64,000 nucleotides of DNA from Marinobacter salexigens (GCF_002806945.1 NZ_NIHC01000003.1:124001-188000), one strand, 5' to 3'; shown: positions 10,354-22,077, numbered from the stretch's first letter. The notes: a model not told the origin generated them from the letters alone. Made by a program: numbers and translations.

Positions 10354-11730
10354 CTAGAAGAACGCCAATCCTACGGCAAAGAGTTTCTCAACCTCACGCA
10401 CCCGGGATTTATCCACCAGGAACAGGATGACGTGGTCGTCCGGTTGTACCCGTAGATGGTCGTGGGCAATCAGAACCTCGTTGTGCCGCACAATGGCGCC
10501 AATGGTTGCGCCTTGGGGCAGTTTGATCTCATCGAGCCTCCGGCCAACAACCTTGGACGTTCTGTGATCCCCGTGGGCAATAGCTTCGATAGCCTCAGCT
10601 GCGCCCCGGCGAAGAGAGTGAACGTTTACAACGTCGCCCCTGCGTACATGGGTGAGCAAACTGCCGATGGTGGTTTGCTGAGGAGAAATTGCCACATCAA
10701 TCTCGCCGCCCTGAATCAAGTCCACATAGTCGGGGTTGTTGATCAGGGTGAATACTTTGCGGGCGCCCAGGCGCTTTGCCAGCAAGGAAGCCATAATATT
10801 GGCTTCATCATCGTTGGTCACTGCAATAAATACATCGGTATTTTCGATGTTCTCTTCAAGCAGTATGTCTTTGTCTGCGGCATTACCTTCAAGTACAACT
10901 GTTTTACGCAAGCCTTCGGAAAGCAGCACACAGCGTTCATGGTTACGCTCCAGAAGCTTCACCTGATAACGGTCTTCCAGGGTATAAGCCAGGCGCTGGC
11001 CGATGTTACCGCCGCCACAAATAAAGATCCGCTTATAGCTCTTGACCAGAGGCTGCAGCTCGCTCATAACCGAGCGTATGTGGTCGGCACCGGCGATGAA
11101 AAACACCTCGTCGCCGTCTTCGAGTACGGTATCGCCCTTGGGCATAATGGCCCGGTCTTTGCGGAAAATGGCGGCAACCCGGGTCTCGATTTTCGGCATG
11201 TGCGTACGCAAGTATGACAGCTCCCGGCCTACCAGCGGTCCGCCTTCGGTGGCGCGAATGGCTGCCAGCCGCACAAGACCTTTGGAGAACTCAAGCACCT
11301 GCAGGGCTCCGGGGTATTCAACCAACCGTGTAATGTGCTTGGTAACAAGATGTTCCGGGCTGATCATCACATCGATGGGAAAGCCACCTTCCCTCCCGAA
11401 CAGCTTTTTATTGGAAAGGTAGGCGCTTGCTCTTACGCGACTGATTATCTTGGGGGTGCTGTACAAAATGGAGGCTATTTGGCAGGCGACCATGTTGGTT
11501 TCGTCGCTGTTGGTCACCGCAATCAGCATATCTGCGTCGTCTGCGTCGGCCTTTTCCAGTACCGTTGGATAGGAGGCTTCGCCCTGTACAGTCCGTATAT
11601 CAAGACGATCCTGCAATTCACGGAGCCGCACAGCGTCTGTATCTATGACGGTTATATCATTGGCTTCGCTGGCCAGGTTTTCCGCCAGTGTGCCGCCCAC
11701 TTGGCCTGCACCGAGGATCAGAATTTTCAT
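10354..11730 (-). CDS. trkA: Trk K+ uptake system NAD-binding regulatory protein
   Basis: A 458-residue cytosolic protein made of two RCK units. Each starts with a Rossmann motif: [15 protein letters not shown] at the N-terminus and [17 protein letters not shown] near residue 234. Each is followed by a C-terminal RCK_C domain. TrkA binds nucleotides and gates TrkH/TrkG potassium channels; no trkH is in the window. Its ATG overlaps the rsmB stop by four bases (ATGA), the usual def-fmt-rsmB-trkA operon end. Confidence 0.96.
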   Translation of the reverse strand: MKILILGAGQVGGTLAENLASEANDITVIDTDAVRLRELQDRLDIRTVQGEASYPTVLEKADADDADMLIAVTNSDETNMVACQIASILYSTPKIISRVRASAYLSNKKLFGREGGFPIDVMISPEHLVTKHITRLVEYPGALQVLEFSKGLVRLAAIRATEGGPLVGRELSYLRTHMPKIETRVAAIFRKDRAIMPKGDTVLEDGDEVFFIAGADHIRSVMSELQPLVKSYKRIFICGGGNIGQRLAYTLEDRYQVKLLERNHERCVLLSEGLRKTVVLEGNAADKDILLEENIENTDVFIAVTNDDEANIMASLLAKRLGARKVFTLINNPDYVDLIQGGEIDVAISPQQTTIGSLLTHVRRGDVVNVHSLRRGAAEAIEAIAHGDHRTSKVVGRRLDEIKLPQGATIGAIVRHNEVLIAHDHLRVQPDDHVILFLVDKSRVREVEKLFAVGLAFF

Positions 11731-13028
11731 GATTCAGGTTTCTCCAGCACGGCATAGAAAAAGCCGTCATGGCTCACGGGATCGGGGAGAAGCTGTCGCC
11801 CCGCGCCCATATCGCGCCCCCATTGAACCTCAGGCTCAATAAGAGCGGCGCTGCTTTGTTGTTTCAGAAACCTCTGAATTATACGGTGGTTTTCCTGGGG
11901 GAACACGGAACAGGTTGCATAGACCAGCCGCCCACCCGGTTTGAGCACAGACCACATGGCATCGAGAAGCCCTAGCTGTATACCTGCCAGTGGGACAATA
12001 TCGGTTTCCCGACGCAGCAGTTTGATGTCCGGGTGGCGACGAATAACGCCACTGGCGCTGCAGGGCACATCGAGAAGGATCCGGTCAAAGGCTTCGCCGT
12101 CCCACCACTGTTCTGTGTCTGCTGCATCCGCTTGGACCAAGCTGGCTTGCAGGTCCAGTCGATCCAGATTTTCCTGAACCCGAGGCAGGCGCGCAGCGGA
12201 TTCGTCTATGGCGATCACTTCGGCCAGTTCCGACTGGCTTTCCAGAATAGCGCAGGTTTTTCCGCCCGGAGCCGCACAAGCATCGAGAACCCTTTGCCCC
12301 GGTGCAAGATCCAGAAGTGTGGTGCACAGCTGCGCGGCTTCGTCCTGAACACTAACGGCGCCATCGGCAAACCAGGGCAGCTGGTCAACCTGTACTGGCC
12401 GGCCAAGTTGGATGCCATGAGATGCAAAACGCGTGGCGCTGGCTTCAATGCCGGCTTCGTTCAGCAAGGCCAGGTATTCGTCCCGGCTGAATCGCAGGGC
12501 GTTAACCCTGAGGGTCATGGGGGCTTGGGCGTTATTGGCTTCCAGTATTGCCTGCCAGTCATCAGGCCAGTTATGGCGCAGCTTTTCCACCATCCATACA
12601 GGGTGGCTGAAGCGGCTTGAATCGCTTTCCGGCTCTGGCGCACCTTCACGTTCGGCTGCTCGCAAAATTGCGTTCACCAAGCCAGTTAAGTGGGGTTTTT
12701 CGAGAGCACGGCAGGCTTCTACGGATTCGTTGAGTATGGCGTAGGTGGCCTGTTGGCTGAAGCGCAACTGAAAAAGCGCAACCAGCATCAGGTGATGAAC
12801 AATGCGGTCCGGGTTCTTGAGGGGCTTTTTCAGTCGGCTATTCAGTTCACTGTCGAGGCGGTGAAACCAGCGGCAGGTGCCATAGCAAAGCGCCTGCAGA
12901 ACAGGTCGCTCGTTGGGGGGGAGTTGCTGCAAGGCCGGTGGCAGGCACTGGGAAAGTGACTCGCCGTATTCCACTGCTAACAAAACATCCGCAGCTATGG
13001 CACGCAGGGGCTGATTGTATCCGCCCAT
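11727..13028 (-). CDS. rsmB: 16S rRNA m5C967 methyltransferase
   Basis: A 433-residue protein with an N-terminal NusB-like RNA-binding domain and a C-terminal Rossmann methyltransferase domain. The SAM-binding motif is [15 protein letters not shown]. The two catalytic cysteines are in [15 protein letters not shown] and [13 protein letters not shown] chose the ATG at 13028 ([17 protein letters not shown]), one base after the fmt stop, because the 15 residues of the longer frame would overlap fmt and match nothing typical of the family. Confidence 0.94.
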   Translation of the reverse strand: MGGYNQPLRAIAADVLLAVEYGESLSQCLPPALQQLPPNERPVLQALCYGTCRWFHRLDSELNSRLKKPLKNPDRIVHHLMLVALFQLRFSQQATYAILNESVEACRALEKPHLTGLVNAILRAAEREGAPEPESDSSRFSHPVWMVEKLRHNWPDDWQAILEANNAQAPMTLRVNALRFSRDEYLALLNEAGIEASATRFASHGIQLGRPVQVDQLPWFADGAVSVQDEAAQLCTTLLDLAPGQRVLDACAAPGGKTCAILESQSELAEVIAIDESAARLPRVQENLDRLDLQASLVQADAADTEQWWDGEAFDRILLDVPCSASGVIRRHPDIKLLRRETDIVPLAGIQLGLLDAMWSVLKPGGRLVYATCSVFPQENHRIIQRFLKQQSSAALIEPEVQWGRDMGAGRQLLPDPVSHDGFFYAVLEKPES

Positions 13029-13029
13029 A

Positions 13030-13965
13030 TCAGTGCAGCTCCTGTCCGGGCAACAGCAGCTGTTTGCCGCCATTAATCAGGTCATTCACGCTTTGGGCGC
13101 GAGACCCTGGCAGCTGTAGTCGGGCAATGCGCAGGGCGCCTGTGCCACAGGCAATGTCGATGCCTTCACGTTCACGGCGAATGACGGTGCCGGCTGGCTT
13201 CTGGCTTTGTTCTTCAATGGCAATGGCTTCGTGAATTCGCAGGCGCTGCTGCTCAAAGTCGGTATAGGTGCCTGGCCAGGGGTTGAAGGCGCGAATCAGA
13301 CGCTCAATGGCTTGAGCACTCAGCGACCAGTCGATATGGCCTTCTTCTTTGGATAACTTGTGAGCGTAACAGGCATCGTCATCGTTCTGCACTTCGCCTT
13401 GGAGTTCGCCCTTTTCCAGAAGCGCCAGCGCATCGATGATGGCCTGGCCACCCAAATCGGCCAGGCGATCATGAAGGCTGCCGCCGGTATCGTCTGCTGC
13501 GATCGGCGTTGCGGATTTCAGCAGCATGTTGCCGGTATCCAGGCCTTTGTCCATCTGCATGATGGTGATGCCTGTTTCTGCATCGCCGGCAGCAATGGCG
13601 CGTTGTATAGGTGCTGCACCACGCCAACGGGGCAAGAGAGACGCGTGAATGTTGAGGCACCCGTGTGCGGGGATGTCCAGTACGGCTTGGGGCAGAATCA
13701 GCCCATAGGCTGCAACTATCATCACATCTGGCTTGAGATCCGCCAATTCCTGTCGCGCTTCCGGGGCTTTGAAGCTTTCAGGTTGAAACACCGGGATGTC
13801 ATTATCCAGGGCGACCTGTTTAACCGGGCTGGGCTGCAGCTTTCGGCCACGGCCGGCTGGGCGGTCGGGCTGGGAATATACGCCCACAATGGTGTGGTGA
13901 GTTTTCAGCAGCGCTTTCAGGGCGGTTGCTGCGAAATCCGGAGTGCCGGCAAAAACGAGTCGCAC
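13030..13965 (-). CDS. fmt: Methionyl-tRNA formyltransferase
   Basis: A 311-residue enzyme that formylates initiator Met-tRNA with 10-formyl-THF. The N-terminal formyltransferase domain begins MRLVFAGTPDFAATAL and contains the catalytic region NIHASLLPRWRGAAPIQRAI (Asn, His) and GITIMQMDKGLDTG. The C-terminal OB-fold domain starts near residue 205. It lies between def and rsmB, so formylation and deformylation enzymes are encoded side by side. Confidence 0.97.
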   Translation of the reverse strand: MRLVFAGTPDFAATALKALLKTHHTIVGVYSQPDRPAGRGRKLQPSPVKQVALDNDIPVFQPESFKAPEARQELADLKPDVMIVAAYGLILPQAVLDIPAHGCLNIHASLLPRWRGAAPIQRAIAAGDAETGITIMQMDKGLDTGNMLLKSATPIAADDTGGSLHDRLADLGGQAIIDALALLEKGELQGEVQNDDDACYAHKLSKEEGHIDWSLSAQAIERLIRAFNPWPGTYTDFEQQRLRIHEAIAIEEQSQKPAGTVIRREREGIDIACGTGALRIARLQLPGSRAQSVNDLINGGKQLLLPGQELH

Positions 13966-14057
13966 GGTGTTGGGTCTCTGTTTCGTTGAATACGAAAAGA
14001 CCGGGCAGGGCCCGGTCCAGTACTTTAAATAATCCTCATGCGCCCATCAGACACTGT

Positions 14058-14561
14058 TCACGCACTTTGCTTTTGAAGCTTTTCCAGCTTCTTGCGAATG
14101 CGGTTGCGCTTGAGGTTGCTCAGATAGTCTACAAACAGTTTGCCGTTGAGGTGGTCCATTTCATGCTGGATGCAAACCGCCAACAGGCCGCGGGCTTCCA
14201 TCTCAAAAGGCTTTCCGTCACGGTCCAGGGCGCGAATCATACAATGTTCTATCCGCTCTACGTCTTCATAAAAGCCTGGAACCGACAGGCAGCCTTCCTG
14301 CATGGCTTCAAGCTCGCCATCCAGTACTTCAACCTCCGGGTTGATAAATACCAAGGGCTCACTCTTGTCCTCGGAGAGATCCATAACGATGATCTGCTTG
14401 TGGACATTGACCTGTGTCGCTGCAAGCCCAATGCCGGGCGCATCGTACATGGTCTCGAACATGTCGTCGATGAGCTGGCGGTCGGCGTCCGTAAGCTTGT
14501 CAACCGGCTTGGCAATGGTACGCAAACGGGGATCCGGGTATTCGAGAATGTCTAGTATCAT
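14058..14561 (-). CDS. def: Peptide deformylase
   Basis: A 167-residue metalloenzyme that removes the formyl group from nascent proteins. All three family motifs are present: [17 protein letters not shown] with the metal-binding cysteine, and QHEMDHLNG with the HExxH pair of histidines and the catalytic glutamate. It is the first gene of the minus-strand def-fmt-rsmB-trkA group and is divergent from tsaP, 409 bases away. A second upstream gap of 92 bases separates it from fmt. Confidence 0.97.
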   Translation of the reverse strand: MILDILEYPDPRLRTIAKPVDKLTDADRQLIDDMFETMYDAPGIGLAATQVNVHKQIIVMDLSEDKSEPLVFINPEVEVLDGELEAMQEGCLSVPGFYEDVERIEHCMIRALDRDGKPFEMEARGLLAVCIQHEMDHLNGKLFVDYLSNLKRNRIRKKLEKLQKQSA

Positions 14562-14970
14562 AGTGCTCGTACTTTTGGCCTGTATGACGAATGTCAGTGT
14601 TATTGGCTGACATTCTGAATGACTGGCAGTCTTGGCTGACTTTTAACGTTGTCTTTATGTAACTGTGTGAAAGCGATCTCTGAATTGGGACAGCGTAGAG
14701 CGCAAATTGTTCCTCTCACACTACTATAAGCAGCACACTGCCTCTATGGGTACATTATCCAACAATTTGCTGATTGAGTACAAACTGATCAGGTAATCGC
14801 TGAAACCCTCCATAAATGCCATAGAATTTACTGGAGGAACAAAAGATAACATCACAATTTGCGAGACTTCTTCTATAGTAAGTTGCATAACAACGTAATA
14901 AGCTGCAGAAAACTGACTGCATCCTTACCAGAATGCATAGAATCAAGGCACGCGATCAAGGACTTAGACA
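14562..14970. other. Divergent intergenic region between def and tsaP, with one hairpin
   Basis: This 409-base gap is visibly more AT-rich than its surroundings and must hold the promoters of both operons. It contains one clear palindrome at 14589-14615: GAATGTCAG and CTGACATTC, a perfect 9-bp stem around a 9-base spacer, 28-54 bases upstream of the def start. It could be an operator or a 5' UTR stem. I found no convincing sigma-70 pair for tsaP and no open frame with a ribosome-binding site. Confidence 0.5.
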
Positions 14971-15990
14971 ATGAGGAAACTGCTGTACGCTCTGGCAGCC
15001 ACTATGCTGCTAATAACCTCCTGGGCTCATGCCGCACCTGAACTGCGGTCTGATCATCCTGAGCGTTACACTGTTGTGAAAGGTGACACCCTGTGGGATA
15101 TCTCGGGGCGTTTTTTGAATAATCCATGGTACTGGCCGGAAATCTGGCACGTTAACCCGCAGGTTACCAACCCGCACCTGATTTACCCGGGCGACCGGCT
15201 TGCACTTGTTTATATTGATGGCAAGCCCCGTATTACCAAGGTGGCTTCCAATAACGGTGTTGTAAAGCTGTCGCCGCAGGTGCGCTCTGAGCGCATTGAT
15301 ACACCCATCCCGGCTATTCCACTGGATGCTATCAGCAGCTTCCTGACGGATACCCGTGTTGTAAGCCCTGAGCAAATCAATGAGGCACCATACATTCTGG
15401 AAGGCCGGGATGCCCGTATTGTACTCGGTGCCGGCGACCGTGTTTATGCCCGTGGTAAAAAGCCCGCAGACAAGGTGGGCGTATTCCGCCGCGGCAAAGA
15501 GTTTGTTGATCCGGATACCGGAGAGTTTCTTGGCCTTGAAGCCCGTAGCATTGCCCGTGGGGATATCTCTGCCGAAAACGGCGAGGTTCTGACTCTGGAG
15601 CTTACCCGCTCCAGTGAGGAAGTGCGCATTGGCGACCGCTTGCTGGTTAATGAAGATCGGCGCCTGACCACCAACTTTGTGCCCAGCTCCCCGGCAGACG
15701 ATATTGAAGGCAGAATGATGTCGGTAGATGGGGGTGTTACCCAGATTGGACAGTACAACGTGGTTTCAATCAACCGTGGTGCCCGCGAAGGACTGGAAGC
15801 GGGTAACGTGATGGCCGTTCTCAAGAGTGGCAACCTGGTCCGTGACCCGGTTACCAATGAGACCATCGAACTGCCCTCCGAGCGAGCCGGCTTGCTGATG
15901 GTGTTCCAGGTGTATGAAAAAATGAGTTACGGGTTAATTCTGCAGGCCAGCCGTCCGCTGTCTGTGGGCGATAAGGTAACCAACCCCTGA
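14971..15990 (+). CDS. tsaP: LysM peptidoglycan-binding protein, TsaP-like secretin-associated protein
   Basis: A 339-residue exported protein. The signal peptide (LLYALAATMLLITSWAHA, cleavage after AHA) is followed by a LysM domain (RYTVVKGDTLWDISGRF to IYPGDRLALV, about 30-80). A long C-terminal region with flagellar-assembly/SAF-like repeats follows. Length, domain order and position between def and dprA match P. aeruginosa PA0020, the homologue of TsaP, which binds peptidoglycan and anchors the type IV pilus secretin PilQ. No pil gene is nearby, so the function is inferred from homology and synteny only. Confidence 0.8.
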   Translation: MRKLLYALAATMLLITSWAHAAPELRSDHPERYTVVKGDTLWDISGRFLNNPWYWPEIWHVNPQVTNPHLIYPGDRLALVYIDGKPRITKVASNNGVVKLSPQVRSERIDTPIPAIPLDAISSFLTDTRVVSPEQINEAPYILEGRDARIVLGAGDRVYARGKKPADKVGVFRRGKEFVDPDTGEFLGLEARSIARGDISAENGEVLTLELTRSSEEVRIGDRLLVNEDRRLTTNFVPSSPADDIEGRMMSVDGGVTQIGQYNVVSINRGAREGLEAGNVMAVLKSGNLVRDPVTNETIELPSERAGLLMVFQVYEKMSYGLILQASRPLSVGDKVTNP

Positions 15991-16012
15991 TTCAGTAATC
16001 GGTTAATCAGAG

Positions 16013-16044
16013 GCCGGGCCAGGAAGGCCCGGCTTTGTTGTTTT
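16013..16044 (+). terminator. Rho-independent terminator after tsaP
   Basis: GCCGGGCC and GGCCCGGC form a perfect 8-bp GC-rich stem with loop AGGAA, followed by TTTGTTGTTTT. It ends the tsaP transcript 23 bases after the stop codon and lies 14 bases before the dprA start, so dprA must have some readthrough or a promoter inside tsaP. Confidence 0.85.
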
Positions 16045-16057
16045 CAAGGATGATGCT

Positions 16058-17182
16058 GTGTTTTCTTCACTTTCTGCCCAGTGGCTGTTTCTTACGTGCC
16101 TGCCCAAGTTCGGCCGCTCCCGCCGACGAGCCATGCTCGCAAACATTCCCGACCTCACTGAACTGCTCGCCAAAAATGCTGCGACACTCCGGGCGCTCGG
16201 CCTGCATGCTGAAGCGGTGGCGGCTATCCTGGCATGGCAGCAACAGGACGAGACCAACGCAAGTGTAAGCGCCGTCCGGCAGATTTTGTTGGCTTGTGAA
16301 CGGCATACCATCGGAATTCTGGACTGGCAGAACCCGGATTATCCGGAAGCCCTTCGGCACATTCACGATGCTCCTCTGGTGATTTATACCCGGGGGGATG
16401 CGAGCCTGTTGAACCGTGAACAGATCGGTATTATTGGCAGTCGTAATGCTACGCCAGCAGGGTTGGATCACGCTCGTTGCTTTGCGGCAGAATTAAGCGA
16501 GCGTGGATTACTGGTAACCAGCGGTCTGGCCCTGGGTGTAGACGGTGCGGCCCATGCGGGGGCACTGGACGCCGGGCACCCCACCATTGCTGTTATTGGC
16601 TGCGGCCTTGATCGCATATACCCGAATCAGCATCGACGGCTTGGTGAGCGGATTATCACCAATGGCCTGATGGTTTCAGAATACCCGCCGGGTACGCCGG
16701 CAAGGGCTGCTCATTTTCCTCAGCGCAATCGTATAATCAGCGGCCTGAGTCGCGGCATTCTTGTGGTAGAAGCAGGGCTTAAAAGTGGCTCCCTGATCAC
16801 TGCCCGCCTGGCCCTTGAGCAGGGGCGCGAGGTCTTTGCGATTCCAGGGTCGATCCATAGCCCGGTGGCGCGAGGCTGCCATTACCTGATCAAACAGGGC
16901 GCTTGCTTGGTGGATCAGGTAGGCGACATTCTGGACGAGCTGGGCGCCTCCTGGTCGCAGCCCTCTGCACAGCCGGGTAACAGGACTGATGCCAGCCCGT
17001 TAGTGACTCTGGAGAGCAGGGAAATCGCGGTGTTTGAGGCATTAGGGTATGATCCACAATCAACCGATGCACTGTGTATGGCAACCGGTCTTCCGGCCGA
17101 CCAGCTTGTCCAGTCTCTTCTGCTTCTCGAACTTGAAGGACTGGTGAGTTCTGCCCCCGGAGGTTTCCAGAAAATCGCCTGA
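16058..17182 (+). CDS. dprA: DNA processing protein DprA
   Basis: A 374-residue protein starting at GTG behind AAGGA. The DprA Rossmann core is complete: IGSRNATPAGLDHA, SGLALGVDGAAHAGALD, IAVIGCGLDRIYP, SEYPPGTPARAAHFPQRNR and the GSLITARLALEQGREVFAIP segment. The C-terminal winged-helix domain is from about 310. DprA loads RecA onto incoming single-stranded DNA in natural transformation. It starts the plus-strand run dprA-tsaC-hemF-aroE, the order known from Pseudomonas. Confidence 0.95.
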   Translation: MFSSLSAQWLFLTCLPKFGRSRRRAMLANIPDLTELLAKNAATLRALGLHAEAVAAILAWQQQDETNASVSAVRQILLACERHTIGILDWQNPDYPEALRHIHDAPLVIYTRGDASLLNREQIGIIGSRNATPAGLDHARCFAAELSERGLLVTSGLALGVDGAAHAGALDAGHPTIAVIGCGLDRIYPNQHRRLGERIITNGLMVSEYPPGTPARAAHFPQRNRIISGLSRGILVVEAGLKSGSLITARLALEQGREVFAIPGSIHSPVARGCHYLIKQGACLVDQVGDILDELGASWSQPSAQPGNRTDASPLVTLESREIAVFEALGYDPQSTDALCMATGLPADQLVQSLLLLELEGLVSSAPGGFQKIA

Positions 17183-17226
17183 ACCCGGTGTGATGATTTA
17201 TCCCGTTTTGGTCTGACAACATCAGC

Positions 17227-18734
<1,508 letters not shown>

Positions 18735-18746
18735 ACGAGGTTAGCA

Positions 18747-19574
18747 ATGAGCAATGACTTTTATGCGGTGGTGGGCCATCCGATAAGCCACAGCAAGTCC
18801 CCGCGGATCCACAGCCTGTTTGCCGAGCAAACCGGCGAGCCGGTAGAGTACACCGCAATTCAGGCGCCTCTGGATGGCTTTGCGGCGACGGTTGGCCAGT
18901 TTTTCGAGAGTGGTGGCAAGGGCCTGAACGTAACGGTTCCTTTCAAAGAGCAAGCCTGGGAACTGGCGGATAACCGGTCCGCGCGGGCAGAAAAAGCGGG
19001 TGCGGCCAATACTCTGTATCAGAACAGTGAAGGCCAACTGGTGGCCGACAACACCGATGGCCAGGGGTTGGTGCGGGATCTTACAGTCAACCATGGTGTG
19101 CAGCTCAAAAACGCCCGTATACTGATCCTGGGCGCAGGGGGTGCCGTTCGTGGTGTACTGGGCCCCCTGCTTGAGCAACAACCGACCAGTCTGACCATTG
19201 CGAATCGCACAGTGGCCAAAGCTGGGGCACTGGCTAAACTGTTTCGAGATGAGGCGGGTGCCACCAGTTTGAACGCCTGTGGTTTTGAGGCGCCAGATCA
19301 GCCGTTTGATGTGATTATCAACGGTACAAGCGCCAGCCTTCAGGGCGACCTACCGCCTCTTCGGACAAATGTGATCGCTGCCGGCACAGTTGTATACGAC
19401 ATGATGTATTCTTTACAGACCACCACGTTCAACCAGTGGGCTCTGGACAATGGGGCCGTTCGGGTATTGGATGGTTTGGGCATGCTGGTCGAGCAGGCCG
19501 CCGAATCCTTCCGTGTGTGGCGAGGCGTGCAACCGGACACGGCGCCGGTTGTTGAAGCACTGCGAAACGACTAA
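18747..19574 (+). CDS. aroE: Shikimate dehydrogenase (NADP+)
   Basis: A 275-residue enzyme of the shikimate pathway that reduces 3-dehydroshikimate. The substrate-binding motif GHPISHSKSPRIHSLFAEQ is at the N-terminus, the catalytic lysine is in NVTVPFKEQAW, the aspartate partner is in NTDGQGLVRDL, and the NADP site is LGAGGAVRGVLGPL with NRT after the second strand. It starts 12 bases after hemF and closes this housekeeping run. Confidence 0.97.
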   Translation: MSNDFYAVVGHPISHSKSPRIHSLFAEQTGEPVEYTAIQAPLDGFAATVGQFFESGGKGLNVTVPFKEQAWELADNRSARAEKAGAANTLYQNSEGQLVADNTDGQGLVRDLTVNHGVQLKNARILILGAGGAVRGVLGPLLEQQPTSLTIANRTVAKAGALAKLFRDEAGATSLNACGFEAPDQPFDVIINGTSASLQGDLPPLRTNVIAAGTVVYDMMYSLQTTTFNQWALDNGAVRVLDGLGMLVEQAAESFRVWRGVQPDTAPVVEALRND

Positions 19575-19625
19575 GACAACAACCCGCAAGGGCTATCCAC
19601 AAAAGCAATCTACCAAGGGCTGTGT

Positions 19626-20399
19626 ATGGACATTCTTACCCTCGTAGGGCTTGTCGCCGGCATTCTGATTGTGATTCTGGCGATGCTGGCAAACGCCTCG
19701 CTTCTTACCTTTCTCAATCTGCCGGGGTTGGCGATTGTGATTGGCGGTACCTTTGCGGTCACACTTGTAAAATTCCGCATGTCTTCGGTGATGAGCGCTT
19801 TCCGTCTGGCCATGAGAGCAGCATTTACCGATACGGTTGAGCGCCCTGCAGAGTTAATTCGCGAGTCTGGTGAGCTGGCTATGGTGGTGCGTAAAGAAGG
19901 CATCCTGGGCCTGGAAAACCATCAAACTGGCAATGAGTTCCTGCAAAAAGCCATAAACCTGTGTGTGGATGGACACCCCCCTGAGCTGGTTGAAGAGGCG
20001 CTGGCGCAGGAGTCCCAGCAGATGGCGGAGCGCTATGAAGTGGCTGAGCGGGTTTTTAGGGGTATTGGTGAATCTGCACCGGCCATAGGCATGTTGGGTA
20101 CTCTGGTAGGCCTGGTACAGATGCTGAACTCGCTGGATGACCCCTCTTCCATCGGCCCGGCTATGGCGATTGCCTTGCTGACCACCCTTTACGGTGCCTT
20201 TATCGCCCAGCTGATAGCCCTGCCCCTGGCGGATAAGCTTCAGCTCAAGGCGGAAGATGAAAGCCGCAACCAGATCCTGATCATCACCTCCATACGTAAC
20301 ATCATGCGAGGCGAAAACCCCAGAGTTATGACTGAACTGCTCTCCTCGTTTGTAACGCCGGAACACCGCACAGGGCTGGTGCCGGAGCGGGAGGCCTGA
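19626..20399 (+). CDS. pomA: MotA/PomA-type flagellar stator protein
   Basis: A 257-residue inner-membrane protein with four TM helices: two at the N-terminus (ILTLVGLVAGILIVILAML and FLNLPGLAIVIGGTFAVTL) and two after residue 150 (APAIGMLGTLVGLVQMLNSL and IALLTTLYGAFIAQLIALPL). The cytosolic loop between them carries the torque-generating region. Length and sequence resemble Vibrio PomA and Pseudomonas MotC more than E. coli MotA, so sodium drive is likely but not proven. The partner gene follows after 4 bases. Confidence 0.88.
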   Translation: MDILTLVGLVAGILIVILAMLANASLLTFLNLPGLAIVIGGTFAVTLVKFRMSSVMSAFRLAMRAAFTDTVERPAELIRESGELAMVVRKEGILGLENHQTGNEFLQKAINLCVDGHPPELVEEALAQESQQMAERYEVAERVFRGIGESAPAIGMLGTLVGLVQMLNSLDDPSSIGPAMAIALLTTLYGAFIAQLIALPLADKLQLKAEDESRNQILIITSIRNIMRGENPRVMTELLSSFVTPEHRTGLVPEREA

Positions 20400-20403
20400 G
20401 GTT

Positions 20404-21237
20404 TTGCAATCTATCCGGAAGGCCAGAAAGCCAAGGCAGACCAATCAAACGCCAGCGTGGATCGTTACCTTTGCCGATCTTGCTACGCTGCTGTTGACGT
20501 TTTTTATTCTGCTACTGTCTTTTGCGGAAATGGATATTGAAAAATACAAGGCCATGGCCAATTCCATGTCTGTGGCCTTTGGGTCTGCCAATGTGCTGGG
20601 CGATGGCATAGGCGGCTCACCTATTACCTTGGTGGAATCAGACACGGTCTCCCTGCCCGACCCCATCGATTCCGAAACCAGGGAGCCTGAATTTATTGAC
20701 GAGCGCGCTCCAGAAACCGCAGACACGGTTATTTCCGGCGGCGTTATAGACCTGGCCAGTCGCATGATACAGGAGCTCGAAAATGAGGTTGCTTCCGGAG
20801 CGTTAAGTGTCAATTATGACAAAAACAAAGTGGTTATCCGTTTCTCGGAAGAAGCCACATTCCGCTCTGGCCAAGCCGCCATCAAGCCGGAGATGATCCC
20901 CATTATCGAACGAGTAGTGGACGTGCTGGCAGGCTGCACCGGCGATGTACTGGTATCTGGCTACACCGACGACCGGCCTATCTCCAGCAGCCGTTATCGA
21001 TCCAACTGGGATCTTTCTGCCGCCCGTGCGGTATCTGTGGTGCATGAGTTGGTAATGAGCAAGCAGGTACCCGCTGAGCGCGTTGTTGCTGCTGGCCGAG
21101 CGGAAACCAACCCCCTGGCCGCGAACGATACGGCGGAAAACCGGGCATTGAACCGTCGCGTGGAAATAGCCATTCGCGACCCGAAGTGTGACGAATCCAT
21201 ATCAACCGGCGACCTGCCGGTGGAAATCTTGCCCTGA
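20404..21237 (+). CDS. pomB: MotB/PomB-type flagellar stator protein with OmpA-like domain
   Basis: A 277-residue protein with a short cytosolic N-terminus and one TM helix. The essential ion-binding aspartate is in the plug-proximal motif TFADLATLLLTFFILLLSFAE. A periplasmic OmpA-like peptidoglycan-binding domain spans about 135-265 (FRSGQAAIKPEM, VSGYTDDRPIS, NRALNRRVEIAI). The SFAEMD end of the helix resembles PomB (SFSEMD). No ATG fits; TTG at 20404, four bases after the pomA stop, is the only start that keeps the whole N-terminus. Confidence 0.88.
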   Translation: MQSIRKARKPRQTNQTPAWIVTFADLATLLLTFFILLLSFAEMDIEKYKAMANSMSVAFGSANVLGDGIGGSPITLVESDTVSLPDPIDSETREPEFIDERAPETADTVISGGVIDLASRMIQELENEVASGALSVNYDKNKVVIRFSEEATFRSGQAAIKPEMIPIIERVVDVLAGCTGDVLVSGYTDDRPISSSRYRSNWDLSAARAVSVVHELVMSKQVPAERVVAAGRAETNPLAANDTAENRALNRRVEIAIRDPKCDESISTGDLPVEILP

Positions 21238-21267
21238 ACTTAAATATACGAACATAGGAGAATGAAG

Positions 21268-21579
21268 ATGAGCGGCCCTGATAAACCCAAGGTGCTTGAT
21301 GAAGTGTGGAGCGACGAACGCGTAAAAAGCCACCTGCCAGCCCAGCCCAAAGAAGAAGGGGCTGACTACTCGGCCTTACTGAAAGCCTACCGGGCCATGA
21401 GGGCAGAGGATTTTGAACGCTTTGTGGGCTTCTTTGTGGAAGCAGGTGGTGATCTCAACGCCACTGACGAAGCGGGTGAAACCTTTCTGGATCACGTATC
21501 CCGGCACCGAAAAGGCGTAGATTACGCCCGGGCGCTGGAACGGGCTGGCGCAAGAAGTAGCGCTATGGCCGAGAGCTGA
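21268..21579 (+). CDS. Conserved hypothetical protein (PA4642-like)
   Basis: A small soluble protein of 103 residues beginning MSGPDKPKVLDEVWSDERVK. It resembles a family known in Pseudomonas (PA4642 group) with no assigned function. The C-terminal half (VEAGGDLNATDEAGETFLDH) looks like a single ankyrin-type repeat. AGGAG at 21256 is 7 bases from the ATG at 21268 and too close to the ATG at 21262, so I chose the later start. It follows pomB by 30 bases and may be cotranscribed. Confidence 0.75.
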   Translation: MSGPDKPKVLDEVWSDERVKSHLPAQPKEEGADYSALLKAYRAMRAEDFERFVGFFVEAGGDLNATDEAGETFLDHVSRHRKGVDYARALERAGARSSAMAES

Positions 21580-21619
21580 GCTTCGACCATAGCATTGAGT
21601 CTCAGAAGAGCGGAGTAGA

Positions 21620-22069
21620 TTATTCGATATCTACTTCAATGGCCTTGGGCTCTTTCGGCTCTGCTTTTTGCAGACTGAGCGTGAGCAAACCGTCTTTGAA
21701 ACTGGCTTTCACGCTGTCCTCTGCCACGTTTTCGGGCAGCGTGAAGCGCCGCACAAAGCTACCGTAGAAGCGCTCAACCCGATGCAGCTTCTTGTCTTTG
21801 GATTCTTCTTCGTGCTTGCGTTCGCCCTCAATTGACAGCACGCCATCGTGCACACTTACCTTCACATCCTTCCTGTCCATTCCCGGCAATTCTGCCTCAA
21901 TGGTGAAGGCATCGTCTGTTTCCTTGATATCAACAGCAGGAGCCCAATCACTGCGGTTGAACAAATCCCTGCTTTCGCCACCGGAGCGGGATAAACCAAA
22001 CATCCGGTTATAGCGACTCATCAGGTCGTCAAACTCATTGATCGGATTCCAGCGAGTAAGATTGCTCAT
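21620..22069 (-). CDS. Small heat-shock protein, Hsp20/alpha-crystallin family
   Basis: A 149-residue chaperone. The N-terminal MSNLTRWNPINEFDDLMSRY is typical of the Class A bacterial sHSPs. The alpha-crystallin domain runs from about residue 40 to 135 and ends with the usual FTLPENVAEDSVKASFKDG and GLLTLSL signature. The C-terminal IxI-type anchor is represented by AIEVDIE. The start at 22069 has a strong AGGAGG eight bases upstream; the 23 extra residues of the longer frame would read through this ribosome-binding site. The 5' UTR can fold over the Shine-Dalgarno (see 22078-22109), which suggests heat-dependent translation. Confidence 0.93.
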   Translation of the reverse strand: MSNLTRWNPINEFDDLMSRYNRMFGLSRSGGESRDLFNRSDWAPAVDIKETDDAFTIEAELPGMDRKDVKVSVHDGVLSIEGERKHEEESKDKKLHRVERFYGSFVRRFTLPENVAEDSVKASFKDGLLTLSLQKAEPKEPKAIEVDIE

Positions 22070-22077
22070 GGTGACTT